Source: an uncultured Clostridia bacterium (GTDB lineage Bacteria; Bacillota; Limnochordia; Darwinibacteriales; DTU012). From it: a DNA stretch of 64,000 nucleotides. Below the pieces are notes generated by a model. That model worked only from the letters and a program-made list of their open reading frames with translations, did no database searches and had not been told where the DNA came from. Positions 6,686 through 15,208 of this stretch are shown piece after piece; positions within the stretch are counted from its first letter, which is position 1, and every line of letters starts with the position of its first letter. Position numbers and translations under genes: made by a program. The DNA is taken from positions 30,593 to 94,592 of the forward strand of contig FIZJ01000006.1 of the NCBI GenBank assembly GCA_900019385.1, in the 5' to 3' direction.

Positions 6686-8347
6686 GTGGACGTAATAAAC
6701 GGCGTAGAATTCAGAAGGATTATCACCGCGGCAGCCCAGGTTTTGGCAGAATCCAAAGAGCAAATCAACGCCCTTAACGTATTTCCTGTTCCCGATGGTG
6801 ACACGGGAACCAATATGGCACTGACCCTTCAGTCGGCCTTGAGAGAGCTTGACAATATGGAAACAGACAGTATCTCCAAAGTGGCGCAGGCTATCGCCAG
6901 AGGGTCCTTGATGGGCGCGAGAGGCAACAGCGGAGTAATCCTTTCCCAGTATTTCCGCGGCTTCAGCGATGGATTGGGCAAGTTGAAGGCCGCGAACGGC
7001 CGCCAGCTTGCCAAAGCTTTTGATCAGGCATCGAAAAGAACATACAAGGCAGTTATGAAGCCGGTGGAAGGTACGATGCTCACCGTCGGCAGGGCAATCG
7101 CCGAGGCTTGTACCAACGCTTGTGAAAACGAAGCTCTGTCGCCAGTCGAAGTGTGGAAGGTAGCCATCGAGGCAGGCACCAAAGCGTTGGAAAACACTCC
7201 CAACATCCTACCGGTCCTGAAACAAGCGGGCGTTGTCGATGCTGGAGGCAAAGGACTGATTGTGGCGCTTGAAGGAGCGTACAAAGCACTTGTGGGTGAG
7301 ATTGAGGTTTCGGGCAAACCTGTACTGGTGCCGAAACAGACGCAGGAAGCAATCACCCGTATTGAAGGTGTCCTTGTCAACAAATACTGCACTGAGTTTT
7401 TTATCAAGGGCGAAAACCTGGATGTGGACCAAATCCGTTCGGCTTTGGAGCCAAAAGGCGAATCGCTGCTCGTTGTCGGGGATCAAAAGGTAGTCAAGAT
7501 CCATATCCACACCGATCATCCAGGTCAAGTATTGGAGTACTGCATCGGCTTAGGCGATTTGGCGGATATTAAAATAGACAATATGCAGTTTCAAAATGAG
7601 ATGGCAGCTGAAGAACTGGAAAAACAAAGCGGCAACGGGCTGCCTTCCTCGAACAACACAATTATTTCCCGCAATTCGTCCAAGGAGAAGAAGGCAATCG
7701 GTGTCGTGGCAGTTGTCCCCGGTAACGGTTTGGCTGAGATCTTCACAAGTTTGGGAGTGGATGTTGCCCTTTACGGAGGCCAGACCATGAATCCCAGCAC
7801 CGAAGAGCTTGTGCAAGCCGTGGAGGAAGTCAGCGCCGACGCTGTGATCATCTTGCCGAACAACAAAAATGTCGTTTTCTCAGCCGAGCAGGTTAAGGAG
7901 TTTGTCGACAAGCGGGTTGAGGTAGTCGCCACCACGACAGTTCCGCAGGGGATTGCCGCTATGGTCGGATTTGCCGAACACATGGACCTTGAGGCCAATT
8001 TGCAGGCCATGCAGGAAGAATTGGCGCACGTCCGGTCCGGTGAAATCACCTTTGCGGTCCGCTCCACAAAAACCGGCGAACTGAACATCGAAGAGCAGGA
8101 CTACATCGGGCTTGCCGACGGCAAAATCGTTGCAGCCGGACCATCTTTGACCGAGGTGGGGATTGCGCTTCTGGAAGACCTGGTGGATGACGGCTCTTCA
8201 CTGATCAGTATCTACTACGGCAGCGATGTTGATCAAGAAACGGCCGAATCTTTTAAGGAAGAGGTGGAAGGGCGGTACGGCCAGTGTGAAGTAGAGCTGT
8301 ACCACGGCGGCCAACCACTGTATTTCTACATTATCTCTGTGGAATAA
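6686..8347 (+). CDS. fakA: Fatty acid kinase catalytic subunit FakA (DAK2 domain)
   Basis: FakA phosphorylates fatty acids held by a FakB (DegV) protein, giving acyl-phosphate for PlsX/PlsY. The N-terminal DAK2 kinase domain has NVFPVPDGDTGTNM (about 32-44) and GARGNSGVILSQ (about 77-88). The middle and C-terminal DegV-like region carries CTEFFI, KIHIHTDHPGQV and a run around VATTTVPQG. I prefer the GTG at 6686, 8 nt behind AGGAGG, over the track start at 6653, which overlaps asp23. That gives 553 aa, the normal size. degV/fakB follows 21 bp later, so enzyme and carrier are co-expressed. Confidence 0.93.
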   Translation: MDVINGVEFRRIITAAAQVLAESKEQINALNVFPVPDGDTGTNMALTLQSALRELDNMETDSISKVAQAIARGSLMGARGNSGVILSQYFRGFSDGLGKLKAANGRQLAKAFDQASKRTYKAVMKPVEGTMLTVGRAIAEACTNACENEALSPVEVWKVAIEAGTKALENTPNILPVLKQAGVVDAGGKGLIVALEGAYKALVGEIEVSGKPVLVPKQTQEAITRIEGVLVNKYCTEFFIKGENLDVDQIRSALEPKGESLLVVGDQKVVKIHIHTDHPGQVLEYCIGLGDLADIKIDNMQFQNEMAAEELEKQSGNGLPSSNNTIISRNSSKEKKAIGVVAVVPGNGLAEIFTSLGVDVALYGGQTMNPSTEELVQAVEEVSADAVIILPNNKNVVFSAEQVKEFVDKRVEVVATTTVPQGIAAMVGFAEHMDLEANLQAMQEELAHVRSGEITFAVRSTKTGELNIEEQDYIGLADGKIVAAGPSLTEVGIALLEDLVDDGSSLISIYYGSDVDQETAESFKEEVEGRYGQCEVELYHGGQPLYFYIISVE

Positions 8348-8368
8348 TCAAAAAAGAGGTGCAATACC

Positions 8369-9220
8369 ATGCCTAGAGTTCATGTTGTTACCGATACCGG
8401 AAGCGATCTGCCGGCTTCTGTCAGAACCAAATATAACATTCACCTGGTTCCGCTCAGCATCCAATTCGGTGAAGAGATCTACCTGGACACCTTTGAACTG
8501 AGTTCGGAACAGTTCTACCATCACTTGGCGGAATCCAGTGCGCTGCCGAGTACCTGTCAGCCGTCACCAGCAGACTTTGTCAAATGCTACGAGCAGATTT
8601 CCCAGCCGGGAGATCACATTGTCTCGGTCCATCTGAGCAGCAAGCTGAGCGGGACTTATCAATCAGCGGTGCTGGCATCGACGATGGTGGAAAAACGGAG
8701 CATTCATATCATAGACACCAAATCTGCTTCGATAGGCATTGGAATGGTGGCAGTGGCTGTCGCCGAGGCTCTGGAGAACGGTGCTTCTGTGGAAGAAGCA
8801 TTGGCGGTAGGTGAGAGGGTGATGGAAGAACTGCAGGTGTATTTTGTAGTTGACACCCTCGAGTACTTGCGCCGCAATGGACGCATTGGGGCAGCCGCCG
8901 CCATGGTCGGGTCTCTTTTGAATATCAAGCCTGTGCTGACCTTGGCCAACGGAATAGTCACACCCTTCGACAAAGTGCGGGGCAAGGCAAGAGCCATCAA
9001 TCGGATTTGTGATCTGTTCGCTGAATATGTCAAGGCGCGCCCAAACCAGAAAATCAGAGCCGCACTCGTCCATGCTAACTGTCAGGATGAAGCGGAGCAG
9101 ATTGCAGAAAAGTTAAAAGCCGAATTTGGCATCGAGGATATGCTGTTTGGACTGATCGGCCCTACCGTTGGGGTGCATGTTGGGCCCGGCACGATTGCCC
9201 TGCTCTGGCATCCGATATAA
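8369..9220 (+). CDS. fakB: DegV family fatty acid-binding protein (FakB)
   Basis: DegV/FakB proteins bind a fatty acid and present it to FakA. The 283-aa sequence has the family features TDTGSDLP at the start, the STCQPSPADF segment, SSKLSGTYQSA and RNGRIGAAAAMVGSLLNIKP. It lies next to fakA in one operon, which strengthens the assignment. Fatty acid specificity cannot be read from the sequence. The start ATG is 8 nt behind AGAGGTG. Confidence 0.92.
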   Translation: MPRVHVVTDTGSDLPASVRTKYNIHLVPLSIQFGEEIYLDTFELSSEQFYHHLAESSALPSTCQPSPADFVKCYEQISQPGDHIVSVHLSSKLSGTYQSAVLASTMVEKRSIHIIDTKSASIGIGMVAVAVAEALENGASVEEALAVGERVMEELQVYFVVDTLEYLRRNGRIGAAAAMVGSLLNIKPVLTLANGIVTPFDKVRGKARAINRICDLFAEYVKARPNQKIRAALVHANCQDEAEQIAEKLKAEFGIEDMLFGLIGPTVGVHVGPGTIALLWHPI

Positions 9221-9226
9221 ACTCTT

Positions 9227-9250
9227 GCCCCTGGGGAAACCCGGGGGTTT
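9227..9250 (+). terminator. Hairpin terminator after fakB
   Basis: CCCCTGGG and CCCGGGGG pair around a GAAA loop and are followed by TTTTGGTTGT. recG starts only 22 bp later, leaving no room for a promoter, so some read-through is likely. Confidence 0.7.
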
Positions 9251-9271
9251 TGGTTGTAACGGAGGTGCGGT

Positions 9272-11281
9272 ATGTTAGAACAACCTATCACCGTCATTCC
9301 GCGCGTCGGAACACGAAAGGCGCAGTTGGCGGCGAAGTTGGAACTGCACACCCTGCGTGATGTCTTGTTTTCCTTCCCCAGAGCATACAAGGACTTCACT
9401 GCCGCCTTAAGTCCGGATCAGGCAGAAATCGGTGCGGAAGCCTTATTTCACGGTCAAATAGCCGATCTGATCGAGCGTGAACTCTCCCGCAACCGGCGCT
9501 TGATTCAGGCAAGGCTTCTGGGAAACAGGCGTGTGTTGAACCTCAGCTGGTTTACCGCTTCCTACCGCCGCGGCTTCAGCTACCAATACATGCAGCTGTC
9601 AAGAGTGGACGAGCTCTGGGTTTACGGAACGGTGAAACCAGGCCTTTATGGCCCTGAAATCGTTGGCGGAGAGTTCTACACAAGCAAGCCAAAATACAGC
9701 TGTTTTGTGCCGGTCTATCCTTTAGCGGCGGGGATCACCAACCGGATGCGCCTAGATTGGATCGAGTTTGCCCTGAAGCATCTTGATCAAATTCAAGAAT
9801 GTCTGCCCGAGCATCTATCGAGCCGCTTCCTCGGACGCCGAGAAGCTCTGCGTGCGATTCATTTTCCTCGCAGCGAGGCAGAACTTGCTGAAGCAAGGAA
9901 ACGGCTGATCTTCGAAGAGTTTTTTCTTTTTCAGGCAAGTCTCGGCGCGGCTGTGGCCAAGCGGCGGGAATCGGTTAAGCACCAACCGGACGGGACAGTG
10001 ACCAAACGGTTTCTGGAACGGCTTCCGTTCAGGCTTACAAACGGTCAGGTCAGTGCCATCGATGATGTCCGCAGGGATATGGAATCACAGCAGCAAATGC
10101 GGCGCCTAATCCAAGGCGATGTTGGATCCGGCAAAACCGTTGTTGCTGAATATGCCTGCCTGAAAGCAGTTGATTCAGGTGGGCAGGTGGCGGTGATGGT
10201 GCCGACAGAGATTTTGGCTAGGCAGATGTACGATCGGTTTACGGCCGATTTCGCCCCGCTGGGGGTATCCACGGGCTTTTTGGTCGGCAGAACTTCTTCA
10301 AAACGGCGGAAAGAAATCCTTCGTAAGGCGGCGGAACGCGACATATCAGTATTGATCGGCACTCATGCATTGATTTCGGATCATGTCCAATTCGATAATT
10401 TGACTCTTGCCGTAATCGATGAACAGCACCGCTTCGGGGTACGGCAAAGGCTGGCCTTAAGCGACAAAAGCAACGCCGATTTGCTGGTGATGTCTGCCAC
10501 ACCCATACCACGGTCATTGGCGCTGACCTTGTATGGAGACCTGAACATATCGATCATCCCCGAGCTGCCTGCAGGCCGCAAACCAATTGACACCAGGCTG
10601 ATCCACCCCAGGCAGAGGGATGATGTCTACCGGTTTGTGGTGCAGCGGGTGAAACAGGGTGAACAGGCTTTTGTCGTGTTCCCCCTGGTGGAAGAGTCGG
10701 AAAAACTTGATGCCAGGGCGGCGATCCAGGAGATGGAAAGCCTGTCAATACAGCAGTTGGCAGAGGTTCGGGTCGGGCTTGTCCACGGTCAGATGGGAAA
10801 GGAAAAAGATCAGGTTATGCAAGATTTCTACGACGGTAAACTCGATGTGCTGATCACGACGACCGTGGTAGAAGTTGGCATGAATGTATTGAAAGCCACA
10901 GTGATGGTGATCGAGAACGCCGATCGGTTTGGCCTGGCACAGCTGCATCAGCTCCGCGGCAGAGTGGGGCGGGCGGAAAAGCAAGCATATTGTTTCTTGA
11001 TCGCTGAACCCAAAACGGAGCTGGCCAGGCAGAGATTGGACATAATCAGGCATACTAATGACGGATTGAAGATCGCGGAAGAGGACCTGAAACTGCGGGG
11101 CCCAGGAGACCTGCTCGGTACCCGTCAGTCTGGTGATCCGTGGTTTAAACTTGCGGACCTGATCCGAGATCAGGCGCTGTTGGAGCAAGCTGCTCGTGAG
11201 GTGCAAAAACTTATCCGGGACGACCCTGAGTTGGAACGGCATCCTGAATTGCGCGCTGAAATAAAAAGACAGCAGCCGTAA
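9272..11281 (+). CDS. recG: ATP-dependent DNA helicase RecG
   Basis: RecG remodels stalled replication forks and branch-migrates recombination intermediates. The N-terminal wedge/OB part spans about 1-230. The helicase core has Walker A GDVGSGKT (about 283-290), DEQHRFG (about 382), the SATPIPRS motif and the motif VI region QLHQLRGRVGR (about 556). The C-terminal GDLLGTRQSG box is also present. The length of 669 aa is typical. The ATG follows GGAGGTG at 7 nt. Confidence 0.97.
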   Translation: MLEQPITVIPRVGTRKAQLAAKLELHTLRDVLFSFPRAYKDFTAALSPDQAEIGAEALFHGQIADLIERELSRNRRLIQARLLGNRRVLNLSWFTASYRRGFSYQYMQLSRVDELWVYGTVKPGLYGPEIVGGEFYTSKPKYSCFVPVYPLAAGITNRMRLDWIEFALKHLDQIQECLPEHLSSRFLGRREALRAIHFPRSEAELAEARKRLIFEEFFLFQASLGAAVAKRRESVKHQPDGTVTKRFLERLPFRLTNGQVSAIDDVRRDMESQQQMRRLIQGDVGSGKTVVAEYACLKAVDSGGQVAVMVPTEILARQMYDRFTADFAPLGVSTGFLVGRTSSKRRKEILRKAAERDISVLIGTHALISDHVQFDNLTLAVIDEQHRFGVRQRLALSDKSNADLLVMSATPIPRSLALTLYGDLNISIIPELPAGRKPIDTRLIHPRQRDDVYRFVVQRVKQGEQAFVVFPLVEESEKLDARAAIQEMESLSIQQLAEVRVGLVHGQMGKEKDQVMQDFYDGKLDVLITTTVVEVGMNVLKATVMVIENADRFGLAQLHQLRGRVGRAEKQAYCFLIAEPKTELARQRLDIIRHTNDGLKIAEEDLKLRGPGDLLGTRQSGDPWFKLADLIRDQALLEQAAREVQKLIRDDPELERHPELRAEIKRQQP

Positions 11282-11460
11282 CCAGCTGCCGTCTCTGGGA
11301 GAGGAGAAACCGGAGGAAGAATAGAACCAAATTATTGGTCGCACTTCCTGTGCCTTTTGGGGAGGGTCAATCTCTTCATTGCTATTATGTGGCAGCAGCC
11401 CCATGGAATATACAAGGGTGGTGGCGGTATTTTTTTCCAATAGGTCAGGGAGGAGTAACT
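11282..11460 (+). other. Intergenic region between recG and rsmD
   Basis: These 179 bp hold no supported gene. GACAGCAGC/GCTGCCGTC at 11268-11293 can form a hairpin across the recG stop. Near 11391-11440 a GC-rich imperfect stem precedes ATTTTTTT and may be a weak terminator. I see no good promoter. The ORF-track N-terminal extension of rsmD through here lacks family similarity. Confidence 0.4.
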
Positions 11461-12051
11461 GTGCGAGTGATCGCGGGACATGCCCGGGGCAGACGGTTGA
11501 AAAGCGTGCGGGGCAGCCGCACGCGGCCGACTACAGATCGGGTCAAAGAGAACTTGTTTAACATTATCGGCAATCAGATTGTCCAAGCCAAAGTCTTGGA
11601 TCTGTTCGCCGGCAGCGGCGGAATCGGAATCGAAGCACTGAGCCGCGGTGCCGAAAGGGCGGTATTTGTCGATAAAGAACGCCTATGCACAGAAATCATC
11701 CGCTGCAACCTTTCGGCAACAGGTTTGTCCGAACGGGCGGAAGTCTACACCAACGACGTGTTCCGGGCTATAAAGACACTTGGACATAAACAAAGGCGGT
11801 TTGATTTCATTTATCTTGATCCACCTTATACAAGTGGTTTGGCTGACAAGGCTCTGGCAGAGATAGCACAGGGCAATCTGCTCGCCGACGGGGGAATCGC
11901 TGTTGTGGAACACAGCAGTAAAGAGGATATTGCTCAGTCCACGTTGAACTTAATTCGCATAAGACAAGCACGGTATGGAGATACGGTCCTTTCATTCTAC
12001 CGCGTTGAGGGGGATAACCTTGAAAATCTGCATATGTCCAGGCAGCTTTGA
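11461..12051 (+). CDS. rsmD: 16S rRNA (guanine966-N2)-methyltransferase RsmD
   Basis: RsmD methylates G966 of 16S rRNA using S-adenosylmethionine. The 196-aa protein opens with [11 protein letters not shown] and [14 protein letters not shown]. It has the SAM-binding [14 protein letters not shown] (about 47-60) and the catalytic DPPY (about 119-122). The GTG at 11461, behind GGGAGGAG, is chosen because the sequence matches the family from this point; the track start at 11335 adds unrelated residues. It overlaps coaD, the usual partner in Clostridia. Confidence 0.95.
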   Translation: MRVIAGHARGRRLKSVRGSRTRPTTDRVKENLFNIIGNQIVQAKVLDLFAGSGGIGIEALSRGAERAVFVDKERLCTEIIRCNLSATGLSERAEVYTNDVFRAIKTLGHKQRRFDFIYLDPPYTSGLADKALAEIAQGNLLADGGIAVVEHSSKEDIAQSTLNLIRIRQARYGDTVLSFYRVEGDNLENLHMSRQL

Positions 12052-12520
12052 TCCGGTCACATACGGTCACATCGATATCATTCAGAGAGCCGCCGAACTT
12101 TTTGATCACGTTTATGTGGCAGTACTGAAAAATCCGGAGAAGCAGTCGTTTTTTACCATAGACGAGCGCCTGGAAATGCTGCACGTTTCCGTCAAAGCTA
12201 TGGCCAACGTGTCAGTGGAGAGTTTTGACGGTTTGGTGGTGGAATACGCTAGGAAAAAAGGTGCGCTGGCAATAGTCCGCGGGCTCAGGGCTGTCAGCGA
12301 TTTTGAATATGAGTTCAAACTGGCGGCCATGAATCGCAATCTCGCTCCGGACATTGAAACGGTTTTCATGATGACCAGCAGTCAGTTTTCATTCTTGAGT
12401 TCTTCTGCTGTCAAGGAGGTCGCAAGTTTCGGCGGCGATGTGTCACAGTGGGTATCGCCGGAGGTTGCGCAGCGTTTGTATGCAAAGTATCAAATCAACG
12501 AAAGGGGTAGGCGGGATTGA
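12020..12520 (+). CDS. coaD: Phosphopantetheine adenylyltransferase
   Basis: CoaD makes dephospho-CoA from ATP and 4'-phosphopantetheine, the penultimate step of CoA synthesis. The nucleotidyltransferase signature [10 protein letters not shown] is at about 8-17. The C-terminal [16 protein letters not shown] matches the family's second motif. The TTG at 12020 lies 7 nt behind GAGGGG and gives [11 protein letters not shown], the normal N-terminus, 166 aa in all. It overlaps the end of rsmD by 32 bp in another frame. Confidence 0.96.
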   Translation: MKICICPGSFDPVTYGHIDIIQRAAELFDHVYVAVLKNPEKQSFFTIDERLEMLHVSVKAMANVSVESFDGLVVEYARKKGALAIVRGLRAVSDFEYEFKLAAMNRNLAPDIETVFMMTSSQFSFLSSSAVKEVASFGGDVSQWVSPEVAQRLYAKYQINERGRRD

Positions 12521-13002
12521 ACAGGATCAACTTGATCATGCTGCTCGACAAATTGGAAGAAATCATCGACAAAGCACCAGAGATTCCTTTGACCGGACGC
12601 ATCCTGGTCGATTCGGACGAGCTGTTGGAGTTGATTGAAAAGATTCGCAACGCTGTTCCTGAGGAAGTGAAAAGAGCGGAAATCGTTTCAACGGAAAAAG
12701 ATCGCCTGATTCTCGAAGGTCAGCAGCGGGCTGAAAGAATTATCGCCCAGGCCAAAGAACAGGCGGCAAGGATGTTGAAAGAAAGCGAAATCTACCGTCA
12801 GGCCCAGCAGGAAGCTAAGCAGATTTTGGCCGAGGCTCATCAGAGGGCGCAGGAATTGATCAAGGGTTCCGAAGAATATGCCTTTGGTGTCCTTTCCCAG
12901 CTGGAGGAAACCTTGAACAAGACTCTGAAAGTGGTAAGCCGCGGGCAGGAAGAGTTGAAGAAGGATAAAGGCGGCAGCGCAGCCGCTGCCGGCAGCCAGT
13001 AG
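12517..13002 (+). CDS. Coiled-coil protein encoded next to coaD, function unknown
   Basis: This 161-aa protein starts at a TTG overlapping the coaD stop (TTGA). After about 50 residues with the pattern [22 protein letters not shown] comes a long charged helix rich in Ala, Gln and Glu (about 55-140). It resembles the stalk of V-type ATPase subunit H or a DivIVA-like coiled coil. Similar proteins beside coaD in clostridial genomes are often labelled ATPase, without evidence of ATP binding; I see no Walker motif. Cytosolic, no membrane segment. A role in division or envelope scaffolding is only a guess. Confidence 0.75.
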   Translation: MNRINLIMLLDKLEEIIDKAPEIPLTGRILVDSDELLELIEKIRNAVPEEVKRAEIVSTEKDRLILEGQQRAERIIAQAKEQAARMLKESEIYRQAQQEAKQILAEAHQRAQELIKGSEEYAFGVLSQLEETLNKTLKVVSRGQEELKKDKGGSAAAAGSQ

Positions 13003-13004
13003 CG

Positions 13005-14207
13005 TCACTTTATCCGGAAGATGACGATCCGATTGACAATCACTGCAAAAAGTGCCAGAAGAACTATGACAGCCGTCGTCAGGCCGGCCGCCGCGAGGGA
13101 CACAAAAAGAACGGTGGGGATGGAAACACAGGCCTGACCAAGGCCAGCGATTGCTGGGATCGTGTGGCTCAAGCTTTCCCAGAGATATCCCGCAGGACGG
13201 TACAGCAGCGCCGCTGCTGTGCCTGCGCAGACAGCATGAATGATCCGTCCAACTATATATGGTTTAATGCTGATATCAGTTCCTTGGAGCATGGCCGCCA
13301 CCTGCGCATGAACCGACAAACCACTCCACCCGATAACGGCACTGACAGCCACCAGTTGTTGGATTGGCGTAGCGTTTGCCATGCTGATGGCTTGGATGCC
13401 AATGTCGATTTCCAAGATACCGGCTATCGCGGCGCCTGCCAGTTCTGCATTTATACCCAAAACACCAAACACCGATGCGGTAAGGCGAGCCAACAGGGGG
13501 ATGATCCCTACAACGCTCAGTGTCCGGGCCAAGACAGAAAAAAACGTTATGCAGCCGCCGATAAAGATCAGTGATTTGAAGCTGTTTAGGACCACTTCGT
13601 AAAAAATTGAACCGAAGCTGTCAACTTTCGCCCTGGTGTTGAACAGGGCATTTGTTTTGTTATGAGGCTTGTGTTTCTGTTCAAAAGAACCATGAAAACG
13701 CATGCAAATCCCGACTGCCAAGGTGGCGGCATATTGGGCTGCCAGCAAGGCCAGAGCCGTTTCCGGACGCCCCAACATGCCAACAGCAACCGCCCCGGCG
13801 ATAAACAAAGGGCTTGCTGTGTTTGCGAAGCTTACCAACCGTTCAGCCTCAACACGGCTGATCAGTTGATTTCGGCGCAAATCGGCGGTGACTTTCGCCC
13901 CTAAAGGAAACCCCGATGCCAAGCCCATGGCCAAAGCCGCGGCGCCAGCGCCGGGAATGCGGAAAAGTGGGTACATCACTGGCTCCAAAAGAGTGCCCAA
14001 CCAGTGGATTACTCCGAACCTGATTAACAATTCTGCAGTGACTAAAAACGGAAAGAGCGCCGGGAGGATCACATCGAACCAGAGCTTAACACCTTCCAGT
14101 GAAGCTTGGAATGTGTTTTTGGGGAACACTACGAGAGCAAAGGCAAACAACACGCCCACCGCAGCCGTGGTGTATCTTCGGATCCGCAAGCGGAGTCCGG
14201 CTTTCAT
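13005..14207 (-). CDS. ylbJ: Sporulation integral membrane protein YlbJ (SpoVV)
   Basis: YlbJ, renamed SpoVV in B. subtilis, is needed to move dipicolinic acid through the outer forespore membrane during sporulation. The 400-aa protein is very hydrophobic, with about 8-10 membrane segments and two nucleoside-recognition (Gate) domains. Recognisable stretches are LWFDVILPALFPFLVTAELL, GLASGFPLGAKVTADL and WSGLSVHAQV. I chose the ATG at 14207, 6 nt behind GAGGTG; the track start adds 16 residues. It is convergent with the coiled-coil gene, separated by 2 bp. A GGTATAA / CATATC pair upstream could be a mother-cell sigma site but is not convincing. Confidence 0.9.
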   Translation of the reverse strand: MKAGLRLRIRRYTTAAVGVLFAFALVVFPKNTFQASLEGVKLWFDVILPALFPFLVTAELLIRFGVIHWLGTLLEPVMYPLFRIPGAGAAALAMGLASGFPLGAKVTADLRRNQLISRVEAERLVSFANTASPLFIAGAVAVGMLGRPETALALLAAQYAATLAVGICMRFHGSFEQKHKPHNKTNALFNTRAKVDSFGSIFYEVVLNSFKSLIFIGGCITFFSVLARTLSVVGIIPLLARLTASVFGVLGINAELAGAAIAGILEIDIGIQAISMANATPIQQLVAVSAVIGWSGLSVHAQVAAMLQGTDISIKPYIVGRIIHAVCAGTAAALLYRPAGYLWESLSHTIPAIAGLGQACVSIPTVLFVSLAAAGLTTAVIVLLALFAVIVNRIVIFRIK

Positions 14208-14294
14208 CACAAACACCTCGGTTCTTTGTCTCTGAATTATAGATATGGAAGCCATACACCCTTTTATACCTTGCTGGAACAGAACAGGTATTGC

Positions 14295-14323
14295 TTGACA
14301 GGATCAGGCATGGTATGTATAAT
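14295..14323 (+). promoter_or_regulatory. Perfect-consensus sigma-A promoter of DUF177-rpmF
   Basis: TTGACA (14295-14300), a 17-bp spacer and TATAAT (14318-14323). The start point would fall near 14330, only about 10 nt before the ATG, so the ribosome-binding site AAGGTG lies at the very 5' end of the mRNA. Confidence 0.85.
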
Positions 14324-14339
14324 TTATAAGGTGATTTCT

Positions 14340-14858
14340 ATGCGGATCAGAGTCTCGGCTCTTGGAAAAATAGGCAGTGTGCTGGATTTCGAGGAAGTCG
14401 CCGCCGCCAGCCAGTTCCCCGAGTTGACCAAAATCGGCTTGTCCCAGTCACCGCTCGAGCTTAATGGCACGGTGCTGAAGACAGAACTCGGTTTTTTGGT
14501 ATCCGGAACGGTATCGATGAGCTTGACACTGACTTGTTCCCGGTGCCTGACCGCCTTTGAATATCCGGTAAAAGCCGAATTCAGCGAGGAATTTGTACCG
14601 GGTGGGAAAGGGGATCACAGCGAAGCTGACGAACTAGGCGATGCGGCCCCTACATTCCAAGGTGATTGCATTGACGTTTCGGGCCTTGTCGCAGAGGCAA
14701 TAATCGTAGAGATACCCATGAAAGCGGTTTGCCGTGAGGACTGCAGGGGGCTTTGCCCGGAATGCGGCCAAGTGTTAAACGACAATCAGTGCAAATGCAA
14801 GGTAGTTCAGCCGGATCCTCGCTTGGCGGTATTGGCTGACTTGTTGAAGAATCAATGA
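14340..14858 (+). CDS. YceD/DUF177 family protein
   Basis: DUF177 proteins are almost always encoded just before rpmF and are linked to rRNA accumulation; the biochemical role is not settled. This 172-aa protein has the CSRCL motif of the family near the middle, and a C-terminal zinc-type CREDCRGLCPECGQ with further cysteines. The ATG at 14340 follows AAGGTG at 6-7 nt and the perfect promoter just upstream. The track ORF beginning at 14106 runs antisense through ylbJ and would start upstream of that promoter, so I reject that extension. Confidence 0.92.
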   Translation: MRIRVSALGKIGSVLDFEEVAAASQFPELTKIGLSQSPLELNGTVLKTELGFLVSGTVSMSLTLTCSRCLTAFEYPVKAEFSEEFVPGGKGDHSEADELGDAAPTFQGDCIDVSGLVAEAIIVEIPMKAVCREDCRGLCPECGQVLNDNQCKCKVVQPDPRLAVLADLLKNQ

Positions 14859-14892
14859 CGACTATTGTTTGCAAGAGAGGGGGATTAAGTAA

Positions 14893-15078
14893 ATGGCGGT
14901 ACCAAAGCGAAAAGTATCAAAAGCAAAAGGACGGAGTCGGCGTACTCACTGGACGCTCAAGGCTGTAAACGCTGTTGAATGTCCTCAGTGCCACAAGCCC
15001 AAAATGCCGCATCGGATCTGTTCCAACTGCGGTTATTACAAAGGGCGTCAGGTTGTGGAAGTGAAAAAAGCAGAATAG
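14893..15078 (+). CDS. rpmF: 50S ribosomal protein L32
   Basis: L32 is a small zinc-binding protein of the large subunit. The 61-aa sequence opens MAVPKRKVSKAKGRSRR and has the zinc ribbon CPQC...CSNCGYYKGR. It follows DUF177 by 34 bp and is closed by a strong terminator, forming a two-gene unit just before the fatty acid operon. Confidence 0.98.
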   Translation: MAVPKRKVSKAKGRSRRTHWTLKAVNAVECPQCHKPKMPHRICSNCGYYKGRQVVEVKKAE

Positions 15079-15104
15079 CCAGTTTTGTTGATTGGCAGCG
15101 AAGG

Positions 15105-15137
15105 ATGATAGGGAGCGACTCTCTATCATTTTTTTTT
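15105..15137 (+). terminator. Terminator of DUF177-rpmF
   Basis: ATGATAGGGAG and CTCTCTATCAT form an 11-bp stem (one G-U pair) with a CGA loop, followed by eight T residues. Strong intrinsic terminator. Confidence 0.95.
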
Positions 15138-15139
15138 GC

Positions 15140-15168
15140 TTTACAACGCCGGCATATTTGGTTATACT
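15140..15168 (+). promoter_or_regulatory. Promoter of the fapR-fab operon
   Basis: TTTACA (15140-15145), 17-bp spacer, TATACT (15163-15168). Start of transcription expected near 15175, at the edge of the FapR operator. The -35 box abuts the T-tract of the preceding terminator. Confidence 0.8.
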
Positions 15169-15175
15169 GAGATTG

Positions 15176-15193
15176 ATTAGTACCAGGTATTAA
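15176..15193 (+). promoter_or_regulatory. FapR operator
   Basis: ATTAGTACCAGGTATTAA is an inverted repeat matching the known FapR box (TTAGTACC-centre-GGTACTAA) with one substitution. It sits at the transcription start of fapR, giving autoregulation. In the known system malonyl-CoA releases FapR and derepresses the operon. Confidence 0.85.
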
Positions 15194-15208
15194 CAGGAGG
15201 TCAAAAGT

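Noticed and set aside
11335-11460. N-terminal extension of rsmD
   Set aside because: RsmD family similarity begins at [11 protein letters not shown] and a good ribosome-binding site precedes GTG 11461.
12940-13000. GC-rich hairpin at the end of the coiled-coil gene as a terminator
   Set aside because: GGCAGCG/CGCTGCC is present but no T-tract follows on either strand; it is within Ala-rich codons.
14106-14339. N-terminal extension of the DUF177 ORF
   Set aside because: It is antisense to ylbJ and upstream of the mapped-by-eye consensus promoter.
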